Positions 28,411 to 36,607 of a stretch of DNA of 64,000 bases are shown in pieces. The notes below the pieces were generated by a model. It ran no database searches. It was given only the letters and a program-made list of their open reading frames with translations, and was not told the DNA's origin. Made by a program: the position numbers and the translations under genes. Source of the stretch: Intrasporangiaceae bacterium URHB0013 (GTDB lineage: Bacteria > Actinomycetota > Actinomycetes > Actinomycetales > Dermatophilaceae); NCBI GenBank assembly GCA_000620545.1, contig JIBA01000019.1:124001-188000 (forward strand), read 5' to 3'. Each line of letters begins with the position of its first letter. The stretch's first letter is position 1.

Positions 28411-28548
28411 GCACCTTATTTCCATTCGATCGCGCCATTCTTTTCGAAGGAAATGCATTCATGGGGCGATGGCTGTAAATTGATCCTGCCCGTGAGTCGC
28501 ACATTCGCGGATACCCCTCCAAAGGCAGACAACTTCAGATGGAGAAAC
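28411..28548 (+). promoter_or_regulatory. AT-rich lsr2 promoter region
   Basis: Bases 28411-28490 are about 47 % G+C, against about 70 % around them, with runs such as CTTATTTCCATTCGAT and TTTTCGAAGGAAATGCATTC. CTGTAAATTG near 28473 could hold a -10. Lsr2 binds AT-rich DNA, so this is the obvious site for autorepression. The 213-nt gap before lsr2 has no other gene. Confidence 0.6.
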
Positions 28549-28893
28549 ATGGCTCAGCGTGTCGAAGTGGTATTGATCGACGACATCGACGGTGGAAAGG
28601 CTGCCGAGACGGTGACCTTCGCCCTTGACGGCGTCTCCTACGAGATCGATCTGTCCGACAAGAATGCCCGCAAGCTCCGCGACGACTTCGCGTCGTGGAC
28701 CGGTCATGCCCGTCGGGCCGGTTCGACCAAGTCCGCCTCGCGTCGTCGCTCGGGCGCGAACGCGGGTGGAGGCACGGCGAAGCGGAACGACCTCGGCGCG
28801 GTCCGTGAGTGGGCGCGCGAGAACGGCCACACCGTCTCGGACCGGGGCCGCATCTCGGCCGACGTGCAGGCCGCCTACGACAAGGCGCACTGA
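28549..28893 (+). CDS. lsr2: Lsr2 nucleoid-associated protein
   Basis: A 114-residue H-NS-like xenogeneic silencer of actinobacteria. The N-terminal dimerisation domain begins MAQRVEVVLIDDIDGGKA and contains TVTFALDGVSYEIDLS. The C-terminal DNA-binding domain begins around residue 80 and ends NGHTVSDRGRISADVQAAYD; the AT-hook-like RGR that inserts into the minor groove is intact. A basic, Gly/Ser-rich linker joins the two. The ATG at 28549 has GGAGA 4 nt upstream. Its promoter region is strikingly AT-rich. Confidence 0.95.
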   Translation: MAQRVEVVLIDDIDGGKAAETVTFALDGVSYEIDLSDKNARKLRDDFASWTGHARRAGSTKSASRRRSGANAGGGTAKRNDLGAVREWARENGHTVSDRGRISADVQAAYDKAH

Positions 28894-28914
28894 CCACCGG
28901 TCAACGACGCAGTC

Positions 28915-28946
28915 AGAGGGCCCGGCACGCAGGTGCCGGGCCCTCT
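28915..28946 (+). terminator. lsr2 terminator
   Basis: A perfect 14-bp stem (28915-28928 against 28933-28946) with a 4-nt GCAG loop, 21 nt past the lsr2 stop. The convergent ligD-like gene ends at 28988, so it may work in both directions. Confidence 0.9.
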
Positions 28947-28987
28947 CGCGTGCCCGGCGGCATACGCCGTCGCGTGTGCCGTCACAC

Positions 28988-29875
28988 TCAGCCGGTGATC
29001 TCGGCGGCCAGGTCGCCGTCGCGCTCCACGCGCTCGAGCACCTCGTCCGCGGTCAGCTGCACGAGCTCGCCGCCATCGGCCCCTGCCTCGATCTCGTCCC
29101 ACGACCGGGGTGCCGCGACGGTCGGGCGCTCCCGTCCACGAAGGGAGTACGGGCAGACCGTCGTCTTGGCCGCGACGTTCTGGCTCCAGTCGAGGAAGAT
29201 CTTGCCCGGCCTCAGCTCCTTGGCCATCTTCCACACGACGAGGTCCGGATGTGCCTTCGTCAGCTCCTGTGCGAGCTGTTGGACGGTGTCGCGGATCTGG
29301 TCGCTCGTGTGCGCGCCGGGCAGCACGGCGTACAGCTGGAGTCCCTTGCTGCCGCTGGTCACCGGCACCGTGTCGAGCCCGATGCGGGCGAGCCGCTCGC
29401 GCACGATGAGCGCGACGCGGGCGCACTCGAGCAGCCCCGTGCCCGGACCCGGGTCGAGGTCGATGACGAGACGGTCGGGGTTGCGCGGCTCGGCGTCGCG
29501 CCCCTCCCCCGCATAGCGCCACTGGTGCACGTGCAGCTCGAGCGAGTTGAGGTTGGCGAAGTACGTCAGCCCGGCGAGGTCGTCGACCAGGGGGAAGACC
29601 GGGTCACGGCCGGCCCGACGGATCCACGACGGCGTGCCGGCGGGAATGTTCTTCTCGAAGAACTGCATGTCACCGACCCCGTGGGGGAAGCGGATCCGCG
29701 TGACGGCACGGTCGCGCAGGTGCGGCAGGATCACCGGTGCGATGCGCGCGTAGTAGTCGATCACCTGGGCCTTCGTCGTGCCCTCCCGCGGATACATCAC
29801 CTTCTCCAGGCTCGACAGCCGCATCCGCCGCCCGTCGACCTCCACGGTCACCCTGGGCGCCTCGTAGGGCATCAC
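28988..29875 (-). CDS. LigD polymerase (primase-polymerase) domain protein, NHEJ
   Basis: A 295-residue stand-alone LigD-type PolDom that fills gaps and adds ribonucleotides at broken ends during non-homologous end joining. Typical features are YPREGTTKAQVIDYYARIAPVILPHL, FFEKNIPAGTPSWI, the metal-binding LVIDLDPGPGTG (DxD) and TSGSKGLQLYAVLP. In mycobacteria this domain is fused to nuclease and ligase domains; here it is separate and overlaps the ligase gene (ATGA at 29872-29875). A GTG/ATG doublet makes the first residue uncertain by one. Confidence 0.9.
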   Translation of the reverse strand: MMPYEAPRVTVEVDGRRMRLSSLEKVMYPREGTTKAQVIDYYARIAPVILPHLRDRAVTRIRFPHGVGDMQFFEKNIPAGTPSWIRRAGRDPVFPLVDDLAGLTYFANLNSLELHVHQWRYAGEGRDAEPRNPDRLVIDLDPGPGTGLLECARVALIVRERLARIGLDTVPVTSGSKGLQLYAVLPGAHTSDQIRDTVQQLAQELTKAHPDLVVWKMAKELRPGKIFLDWSQNVAAKTTVCPYSLRGRERPTVAAPRSWDEIEAGADGGELVQLTADEVLERVERDGDLAAEITG

Positions 29876-30819
29876 TCACCACCGCCCTGGTCATCGACGT
29901 CACCGGGCGTGAGGTCACTGCGCAGGCCCTTGTATGCCGGCTGGCGCAGCCTCCCCTGACCGCTCAGCCCCAGCGACTGCACGTCGGCGACGAGAACCGG
30001 CTGCACCCACGTCGCGCCGTTCGAGTCCTCGGCGGGAACCGTTGCGGCAAAAGGGGACTCATCGGACGTGAGGGAGCGGAGGTCGCCGAGGAGCGCCTGA
30101 CCAGCCTTGCCGGCAAGCCCCGCACCGACGCGCCCCAGGTAACGCAGACCACCCGGTCCCGGCACTCCCACGAGGACGGACCCGAGCCGGCGCGACCCGG
30201 ACCCCGCCGCCTCCGGCCGCCAACCGCCGATGACGACCGAGACCGTGGCGCGGTGGGGCGACTTGAGCCAGAAGGGCGATCGCAGACCGGGGACGTAGAC
30301 GGAGTCGACGCGCTTGGTCACGATGCCCTCGAGTCCCTGCTCCTTCGTCGCGGCGTGCAGGGTGGCCCCGTCGGCGAAGGTCGGCGGCGTCTGCCAGCGC
30401 GGGCCGGCGAGCTCGAGCCGCTCGAGCGTCGCACGCCGGTCCGTCCAGGGGCGCGACCGCAGCTCGACACCGTAGAGCCGGAGCAGGTCGAAGGTCATCA
30501 GGGTGACCGGCGCGGCCTCGGCGAGCATCGCCGCCCGCCGGGCGTCGGTGACGTGGAAGCGCTCGGCCATCGCGGCGAACGACGGGACGCCGTCACGCAT
30601 CGAGACGATCTCGCCGTCGAGGAGCATGTCGGCGTACTCGTCGGCGAGCCCGCGCAGCTCGGGAAAGGCCACGGTGACGTCGCGTTCCGTGCGGGAGAAG
30701 AGGCGGATCTCGCCGTCCCCGACGTCGGCCAGTACCCGCATACCGTCCCATTTCACCTCGTGTGCCCAGCGGTCCCCGACCGGAATGGTCGACGTCGGCG
30801 TCGCGAGCATGGGGCGCAT
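29872..30819 (-). CDS. ATP-dependent DNA ligase (LigD ligase domain), NHEJ
   Basis: A 315-residue ATP-dependent ligase. The adenylation motif I EVKWDGMRVL holds the catalytic Lys near residue 23; LLDGEIVS is motif III, EGIVTKR motif IV and FWLKSPHRATVSVVIGGW motif V plus the start of the OB fold. It seals ends in Ku-dependent NHEJ. Only 18 bp separate its ATG from the Ku ATG. An upstream in-frame start (30972) would run through the Ku gene and is rejected. Confidence 0.9.
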   Translation of the reverse strand: MRPMLATPTSTIPVGDRWAHEVKWDGMRVLADVGDGEIRLFSRTERDVTVAFPELRGLADEYADMLLDGEIVSMRDGVPSFAAMAERFHVTDARRAAMLAEAAPVTLMTFDLLRLYGVELRSRPWTDRRATLERLELAGPRWQTPPTFADGATLHAATKEQGLEGIVTKRVDSVYVPGLRSPFWLKSPHRATVSVVIGGWRPEAAGSGSRRLGSVLVGVPGPGGLRYLGRVGAGLAGKAGQALLGDLRSLTSDESPFAATVPAEDSNGATWVQPVLVADVQSLGLSGQGRLRQPAYKGLRSDLTPGDVDDQGGGE

Positions 30820-30840
30820 GGGTGCATTCTTGTTCCCATG
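30817..30840. promoter_or_regulatory. Compact divergent promoter of ligase and Ku
   Basis: The two ATGs are 18 bp apart, and each lies in an arm of the inverted repeat GCATGGG/CCCATGC. CATTCT (30825-30830) is 7 nt before the Ku ATG, and its near-complement AAGAAT (30826-30831, minus) is 6 nt before the ligase ATG, so overlapping -10 elements could give two leaderless mRNAs. Confidence 0.4.
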
Positions 30841-31842
30841 CGAGCCATCTGGAAAGGCGCCGTGTCGTTCGGCCTCGTCAATGTGCCGGTTCGACTCTTT
30901 TCGGCGACCGAGAACCACGACGTGCAGTTCCGGCAGGTCCACGAGAAGGACGGCGGCCGCATCAAGTACCAACGCGTCTGCTCGATCGACGGCGAGGAGG
31001 TGCCCTACTCCGACATCGCCAAGGGTTATGAGGCGGCCGACGGACAGATGGTCGTGCTGACCGACGAGGACCTCAAGAGCCTGCCGACACGGTCGACCAA
31101 GGAGATCTCGATCGAGAAGTTCGTGCCGTCCGAGCAGATCGACCCGCTGCTCTTCGACAAGAGCTACTACCTCGAGCCCGACAAGACCGGCCTCAAGCCC
31201 TACGTCCTGCTGCGCGACGCGCTCGAGAAGGCCGACCGGATGGCGCTCGTCACCGTGTCGGTGCGCACCCGCATGACGCTCGCGGTGCTGCGCGTGCGCG
31301 ACGGCGTCATCGTCCTCCAGACCCTGTTGTGGGCCGACGAGGTGCGGGCGCCCGAGTTCGAGTCACTCTCGGAGGAGACCCACGCGACGGCCAAGGAGCT
31401 CGCGATGGCGTCATCGCTCGTCGACTCGTTGTCGGGCGACTACGAGCCGGATGAGTTCGAGGACGACTACTCCGAGGCCGTGACGCAGCTCGTCGCGACG
31501 AAGATCGAGGGCGGCGACATCACCGAGACGCCCGAGGCCAAGGGTGAGGAGACCGAGGTCGTCGACCTGCTCGCCGCCCTGCAGCGCAGCGTCGACAAGG
31601 CCAAGGCGTCCAGGACCGGCGGCTCGTCCGACTCAGACTCGTCCGACTCCGGCTCGTCGGAGACCGAATCGTCCGGCTCGGCGGGCAAGGGCGCCACGAA
31701 GAAGTCCGCGGCCAAGAAGACCACCGCCAAGAAGTCGACCGCCGAGAGCGCGACAAAGAAGACCGCCGCGAAGAAGACGACGGCCAAGAAGTCCACCGCC
31801 AAGGGCGCCACGAAGAAGGCGGCCACCAAGAAGGCCAGCTGA
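30838..31842 (+). CDS. ku: Ku protein, NHEJ
   Basis: A 334-residue bacterial Ku that binds DNA ends as a dimer and recruits the polymerase and ligase. The N-terminus MRAIWKGAVSFGLVNVPVRL and the ring domain (YEAADGQMVVLTDEDLKSL, YYLEPDK, LLWADEVR) are canonical to about residue 250. The C-terminal 60 residues are a Ser/Asp-rich stretch followed by AKKTT/AKKST-type repeats like a histone H1 tail; such basic tails strengthen DNA binding in actinobacterial Ku. A hairpin CGGCG/CGCCG at about 31848-31861 may end the transcript. Confidence 0.95.
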   Translation: MRAIWKGAVSFGLVNVPVRLFSATENHDVQFRQVHEKDGGRIKYQRVCSIDGEEVPYSDIAKGYEAADGQMVVLTDEDLKSLPTRSTKEISIEKFVPSEQIDPLLFDKSYYLEPDKTGLKPYVLLRDALEKADRMALVTVSVRTRMTLAVLRVRDGVIVLQTLLWADEVRAPEFESLSEETHATAKELAMASSLVDSLSGDYEPDEFEDDYSEAVTQLVATKIEGGDITETPEAKGEETEVVDLLAALQRSVDKAKASRTGGSSDSDSSDSGSSETESSGSAGKGATKKSAAKKTTAKKSTAESATKKTAAKKTTAKKSTAKGATKKAATKKAS

Positions 31843-31933
31843 CTCGGGCGGCGGTACGCCGGGGGCCGAGCGACGTCGCTCACGTCTACGGCATACGCCC
31901 TCGGTGCGGCACGGGCGGCGCGAGGATGAGTGC

Positions 31934-33160
31934 GTGCGGACGGCGACGATCGACGAGCTCACCCAACGGCTTCGAACGCTCCCCGAGAACCCTCGTGTCG
32001 TCGTCAGCGGCAACATGGCGGTCCCGTGGGAGGCGGTGCGGGCGCTCGACGCGGCGCAGCCGACCTACATGCTCCACGCGCTCAACGCGCCGGCCGGGCT
32101 GCCGGACCGCGAGGGCGTGACCGTCGAGACCTGCTTCGTCGGACCGGGTATGCGTCGCCACCCCCGTCTCAGCTACGTGCCGTCGCGGCTCTCCCTCGTT
32201 CCCCTGCTCTACGGCCGGGCCCTGCCGCCGGACGCGGTGTTGCTCCACTGTGCGCCCCCGCGCGAGGGCCAGGTGAGCCTGGGCCTCGAGGTCAACGTCC
32301 TGCCCGCCGCGCTCGAGGCGTGCCGGGCCCGCGGCGGGCTGGTCGTGGCCGTCGTCAACCCCCAGATGCCCTACACGTTCGGCGACGCACAGGTGCCGCT
32401 CGAGCACCTCGACCTGCTCGTCGAGGTCGACTCCCCCATGCCGACGCACACCGCCCTGGACCCCGACCCCGAGAGCCGCCTCATCGGCGAGCGCGTGGCC
32501 GCCATGGTGACGGACGGGGCGACGATGCAGCTCGGCATCGGCGCGGTACCCGATGCGACGCTCTCGGCGCTCACCTCGCGACGCGGCATCCGGATGTGGA
32601 CCGAGATGTTCTCCGACGGTGTGCTCGCCCTCGACGAGGCCGGCGCGCTCGACCCGGACCACCCACTGGTGACGTCCTTCTGCTTCGGCTCGGCCGATCT
32701 CTACGCCTGGCTCGACGGCAACCCTCGGGTCCGGATGATGCGCACCGAGAAGACGAACGACCCCGGGCTCATCGCCTCGCAGCGGCAGATGACCTCGGTC
32801 AACACGGCCCTCGAGGTCGACCTCTTCGGCCAGGCCAACGCCTCGCGCATCAACGCCCGCATCCACTCCGGGTTCGGCGGGCAGACGGACTTCATCGTCG
32901 GCGCCCTGCACTCCCCGGGCGGCCAGTCGTTCATCGCGCTGCGCTCGTGGCACCCGAGGGCCGACGTGTCGACGATCGTGCCGCTGCTCGACGAGCCGGT
33001 GACGAGCTTCCAGCAGAGCGCCATCGTCACCGAGCAGGGCGTCGCTCCGCTCTGGGGGCGCAGCGAGAAGGACCAGTGCCACGACATCATCGAGCAGTGC
33101 GCCCACCCGCGCGTCCGCGACGACCTGTGGGAGGAGGCGCAGGCCCTCGGGCTCGCCTGA
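31934..33160 (+). CDS. Acetyl-CoA hydrolase/CoA-transferase (Cat1/4-hydroxybutyrate CoA-transferase type)
   Basis: A 408-residue family I-like CoA-transferase. The N-terminal half contains PRVVVSGNMAVP. The C-terminal half has MWTEMFSDGV, with the likely catalytic Glu that carries the CoA thioester, and the CoA-binding loop SGFGGQTDFI. Family members move CoA between acetate and succinate, propionate or 4-hydroxybutyrate, or hydrolyse acetyl-CoA; the sequence does not decide. The GTG at 31934 follows GAGG. No obvious pathway partner is adjacent. Confidence 0.88.
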   Translation: MRTATIDELTQRLRTLPENPRVVVSGNMAVPWEAVRALDAAQPTYMLHALNAPAGLPDREGVTVETCFVGPGMRRHPRLSYVPSRLSLVPLLYGRALPPDAVLLHCAPPREGQVSLGLEVNVLPAALEACRARGGLVVAVVNPQMPYTFGDAQVPLEHLDLLVEVDSPMPTHTALDPDPESRLIGERVAAMVTDGATMQLGIGAVPDATLSALTSRRGIRMWTEMFSDGVLALDEAGALDPDHPLVTSFCFGSADLYAWLDGNPRVRMMRTEKTNDPGLIASQRQMTSVNTALEVDLFGQANASRINARIHSGFGGQTDFIVGALHSPGGQSFIALRSWHPRADVSTIVPLLDEPVTSFQQSAIVTEQGVAPLWGRSEKDQCHDIIEQCAHPRVRDDLWEEAQALGLA

Positions 33161-33227
33161 CCGACGACGTATGCCGTCCGCTCGCCGGGTGCGACCGGGG
33201 ACTCGCTCGGGCGCCCGATGCGGCTCG

Positions 33228-33233
33228 TAGGGT
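33228..33233 (+). promoter_or_regulatory. Leaderless -10 element of the SDR gene
   Basis: TAGGGT ends 6 nt before the ATG at 33240. Confidence 0.45.
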
Positions 33234-33239
33234 GACGAC

Positions 33240-34088
33240 ATGAGCTCGACCTCCCCGCATCCGTCCCCCGCCGCGACGCCTTCCGACTCGACGCCGTCCG
33301 ACCGGGCGACGTCCGACCGGACGACGTCCGACCGGACGACTCCCGCCTCGGCCTCTGGTGAGCGGCCCGTCGCCGTCGTCACCGGGGGAACGCGCGGTAT
33401 CGGCCTCGCCATCGCCCGGGACCTGGCGCCGACCCACCACCTCGTCATCGGAGGGCGCAGCGCGGACTCGGTCGCCGACGTCGTCGCCTCGCTCCCCTCG
33501 GCCGAGGGACTCGTCGCGGACCTCGCCGACTGCGCCCCCGACGGGTCGCTCGCGACGGCCCTCGACGCCCTGACGCAGCGTCTGCCGCGGGTCGACGTCC
33601 TCGTGCACTCCGCCGGCATCCTGCGCAACGGCACGGTGGCCGACTCACCGGTGCAGGACTGGGCCGACTCGATGACCGTCAACGTCGTGGCCGTGGCTGC
33701 GGTCACGCGAGCGCTCCTGCCCGCGCTCCGCGCCGCCCACGGCCTCGTCGTCACGGTCAACTCCGGGTCCGGCCTGACGGCGACCCCCGCCTCCGGCGCC
33801 TACTGCGCCTCGAAGTTCGCCCTGCGCGCGTTCACCGACTCACTTCGCCAGGAGGAGCGCGAGCACGGCGTCCGCGTGACCTCGCTCCACCCGGGTCGCG
33901 TCCACACCGACATGCAGCGCGAGCTCGTCGACTTCGAGGGCGCGGAGTACGACGCGGGCTCCTACCTCGACGTCGACTCGGTCGTGCGGGCCGCCCGCCT
34001 CGCGATCGACGCCGGACCCGACGCCAGTGTCGACCTGATCTCGGTGCGCCCGCGCGGCTGGCGCCCCGATCCGGGACACACCCCGTAG
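33240..34088 (+). CDS. Short-chain dehydrogenase/reductase
   Basis: A 282-residue SDR oxidoreductase with the cofactor motif VTGGTRGIGLA (about residues 48-58), VHSAGI for NNAG, the catalytic Ser in NSGSG and YCASKF for YxxxK. The first 42 residues are a low-complexity Ser/Thr/Pro/Asp extension (PSDSTPSDRATSDRTTSD) made by repeated GACGTCCGACCG-like units at 33290-33340; such a tail is not part of the fold. The ATG is supported by a leaderless -10. Substrate unknown. The palindrome GTCGTCGACGAC just past the stop might aid termination. Confidence 0.87.
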   Translation: MSSTSPHPSPAATPSDSTPSDRATSDRTTSDRTTPASASGERPVAVVTGGTRGIGLAIARDLAPTHHLVIGGRSADSVADVVASLPSAEGLVADLADCAPDGSLATALDALTQRLPRVDVLVHSAGILRNGTVADSPVQDWADSMTVNVVAVAAVTRALLPALRAAHGLVVTVNSGSGLTATPASGAYCASKFALRAFTDSLRQEEREHGVRVTSLHPGRVHTDMQRELVDFEGAEYDAGSYLDVDSVVRAARLAIDAGPDASVDLISVRPRGWRPDPGHTP

Positions 34089-34176
34089 TCGTCGACGACA
34101 CGACGTTGCAACCGGGGGTGGTTGGCAGCAGCCGGGTGTGTTGCGGGGGTCGTGCGCGGGCGGCGTGGTGCGACGG

Positions 34177-34974
34177 TCAGATGCGGCTGGCTCCGCGCGT
34201 CGGCACGAGGGCAAGCCGAGCGAAGGCCAGGGCCTCGGCGAGGTCGAGCTCTCGCTGCTCACGTGCCGCCTTGCGGGTCGACACCTCGACGACCACGTCG
34301 CCGACCCACCCGCTGTCCGACAGGTGCTCGAGCACGGCGGTGCAGGGCTGGGCGCCTCGTCCCGGCACGAGGTGCTCGTCGAGGAACGAGCCCAGGCCGT
34401 CGGCGAGGTGCAGGTGCGCCAGGCGCGGGCCGAGCTCCCGCGCCATCTCGAGCGCGTCGGAGCCGGCGGTCGCGGTGTGCGAGAGGTCGAGCGTCACGTG
34501 GTCGTAGGGCTGGTCGACCGGGTCCCAGTGCGGGAGGTACGCCATGACGTCCCGCCGCGCCGTGCGCCAGGGGTACATGTTCTCCACCGCGAGCCTGATC
34601 CCCGACTCGTGCTCGCGCAAGGCCACGCCGTCGACGAACCCGGCGGCATACTCCCGTTGCCAGCGGAACGGCGGGTGCAGGACGACGGTGCCGGCGCCGA
34701 CCTCGAGCGCGAGGTCGATCGACCGGTCGACCTTGCCCCACGGGTCGGTGCCCCACACGCGCTGGGTCAGCAGCAGCGTCGGCGCGTGCACCGAGATGAT
34801 CGGCAGCGCGTGCAGCTCCGACAGCGCCCGCAGCGCTCCTGCCTCCTGGGTCACCGGGTCGGTCCACACCATGACCTCGATCGCGTCGTAGCCGAGCCGC
34901 GCGGCGGTGGCGAAGGCGGTCGCCGCGTTGTCGGGGTAGAGCGAGGAGGTCGACAGGCCCACCCGGATCGTCAT
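34177..34974 (-). CDS. Sugar phosphate isomerase/epimerase-like TIM-barrel protein
   Basis: A 265-residue xylose-isomerase-like barrel (AP endonuclease 2 superfamily). It begins MTIRVGLSTSSLYPDNA. Conserved metal-site segments are VHAPTLLL, VVLHPP, AVENMYPW (Glu), LDLSHTATAG (Asp/His), HLHLADG and a late VVEVS (Glu). Relatives are epimerases or isomerases of sugars and inositols; the substrate is unknown. CAGAAT lies 6 nt before the ATG at 34974 (possible leaderless start), so the start at 34992 is not preferred. Convergent with the SDR gene. Confidence 0.83.
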   Translation of the reverse strand: MTIRVGLSTSSLYPDNAATAFATAARLGYDAIEVMVWTDPVTQEAGALRALSELHALPIISVHAPTLLLTQRVWGTDPWGKVDRSIDLALEVGAGTVVLHPPFRWQREYAAGFVDGVALREHESGIRLAVENMYPWRTARRDVMAYLPHWDPVDQPYDHVTLDLSHTATAGSDALEMARELGPRLAHLHLADGLGSFLDEHLVPGRGAQPCTAVLEHLSDSGWVGDVVVEVSTRKAAREQRELDLAEALAFARLALVPTRGASRI

Positions 34975-35104
34975 GCGGCCATTCTGCGGCACGGATCCGG
35001 GGTGGGCTCGGGGTGGGTCCGTGCGTCTCCGTCGACGGCGCGAGGGCGGCCGGAGCCCAGCGGCGCACGGGCGACGGCTCCGAGCCGGACGAGGGAGTAT
35101 GCCG

Positions 35105-35839
35105 TCAGGCGGAGCGGCGGCTCAACGTGAGGGATGCCAGGGCGAGGGCTCCGGCGATGAAGGCCGCGACGATGCCGAGGTCGCCGAGCACCGCGGTCAC
35201 GGGATCGGTGTTGCTCGCGATCTCCTTCATCGCGTCGACGGCGTAGGACAGGGGCAGGAGGTTGCTGACCCACTCGAGGAGGGTCGGCAGCTGGTCGCGC
35301 GGGATGAGCAGTCCGCAGAGCAGGAACTGCGGCAGGATGAACGCCGGCATGAACTGCACCGCCTGGAACTCGGTGCGCGCGAAGCCGCTCGCCAGCAGCC
35401 CGAGCGCGGTGCCGAGGACCGCGTCGAAGACCGCGACGACCACGAGGAGCCAGAGCGGTCCGGCGACGTCGAGGCGACACACCCAGACCGCGAATGCCGT
35501 TGCCACCAGGGCCTGCAGCATGGCGAGCGCTCCGAAGGCGACGGCATACCCGATCATGAAGTCGCCCTTGCCCATGGGTGTGGTCAGGAGACGCTCGAGC
35601 GTGCCGGACTGGCGCTCGCGGAGGGTCGCGACGGAGGTGACGATGAACATGACGATCATCGGGAAGACACCGAGCAGGGCTGGACCGATGGCATTGAAGA
35701 CAGGCGTGCCGTCGTAGATCCAGGCGAGCAGGCCGAGCAGCACGCAGGGCACGACGACGATGAGCGCGATGGTGCGGTGGTCGGTGCGCACCTGGCGCAG
35801 CACGCGGCCAGAGGTGGCGGCGGTGAGTCCGGCGTTCAC
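35105..35839 (-). CDS. ABC-2 type transporter permease
   Basis: A 244-residue membrane protein with six hydrophobic segments. The signature RERQSGTLERLLTTPMGKGDFMIGY is the cytoplasmic coupling element of ABC-2 (daunorubicin/DrrB-like) permeases, and QFLLCGLLIPRDQLPTLLEWVSNLLPLSYAVDAM is the conserved C-terminal part. It starts at a GTG overlapping the ATPase stop (GTGA). With the ATPase and TetR upstream it forms a three-gene drug-export-like operon. Confidence 0.88.
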   Translation of the reverse strand: MNAGLTAATSGRVLRQVRTDHRTIALIVVVPCVLLGLLAWIYDGTPVFNAIGPALLGVFPMIVMFIVTSVATLRERQSGTLERLLTTPMGKGDFMIGYAVAFGALAMLQALVATAFAVWVCRLDVAGPLWLLVVVAVFDAVLGTALGLLASGFARTEFQAVQFMPAFILPQFLLCGLLIPRDQLPTLLEWVSNLLPLSYAVDAMKEIASNTDPVTAVLGDLGIVAAFIAGALALASLTLSRRSA

Positions 35840-36597
35840 GACGCACTCCTCTCCCCGGACCGGGCGGTCTCGGCGTCGATGAGGGCGAGGAAGGCGGCGT
35901 CGGCGTCGACGGCGCCGGTCTGCTCGAGCAGCTCCGGGGGTGTGACGTCGGCCAGGATGCGTCCCTCGCGGAGCAGGATCAGCCGGTCGCAGCGGGCGGC
36001 CTCGTCCATGACGTGGCTCGACACGACGAGCGAGTGACCCCGTTCGGCGAGCTGGCGGAAGAGGTCCCACAGGTCGCGGCGCAGCACCGGGTCGAGCCCG
36101 ACGGTCGGCTCGTCGAGCACGAGCAGGCTCGGCCGGCCGACGAGCGCGGCGGCGAGCGACACGCGAGACCCCTGACCGCCGGAGAGGTCCTGGACCAGCG
36201 AGTCGGCATGCGACACGAGGTCGACCTCGACGAGGGTGCGGTCGACCGCCTCGCGCTGGTCGGCGCCGCGCAGCCCGACAGCCCGGGCGAAGTAGGCGAC
36301 GTTGTCGCGGACGCTGAGGTCGGCGTAGACGCTGGGACTCTGCGTCACGTAGCCGACGCGGTCACGCAGCACGGTCGACCCCGCGGGATGACCGAGCACC
36401 GTGACCGTGCCCGACTCGATGATCTGCACCCCGACGATGCACCGCATGAGCGTCGACTTGCCGGAGCCCGAGGGGCCGAGCAGGCCGACGACCTGGCCGC
36501 CGGGGATCTCGAGGTCGAGCCCCGGGATGACCCGACGCTTCCCACGCACGACCCGCAGGCCCTTGACGGCGACGGCGGGACCAGTGTTATTCATCAT
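35836..36597 (-). CDS. ABC transporter ATP-binding protein (DrrA-like)
   Basis: A 253-residue ATPase. Walker A is GPSGSGKSTLM, the signature LSGGQGSRVSLAAAL, Walker B LLVLDEPTVGLD and the H-loop VVSSHVM. It has two adjacent ATGs (36597 and 36594). It starts 10 nt after the TetR stop. The start codons lie in the near-perfect palindrome TTCATCA-TG-TGATGAA (36590-36605), whose relevance is unknown. It pairs with the downstream permease. Confidence 0.9.
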   Translation of the reverse strand: MMNNTGPAVAVKGLRVVRGKRRVIPGLDLEIPGGQVVGLLGPSGSGKSTLMRCIVGVQIIESGTVTVLGHPAGSTVLRDRVGYVTQSPSVYADLSVRDNVAYFARAVGLRGADQREAVDRTLVEVDLVSHADSLVQDLSGGQGSRVSLAAALVGRPSLLVLDEPTVGLDPVLRRDLWDLFRQLAERGHSLVVSSHVMDEAARCDRLILLREGRILADVTPPELLEQTGAVDADAAFLALIDAETARSGERSAS

Positions 36598-36607
36598 GTG
36601 ATGAAAT

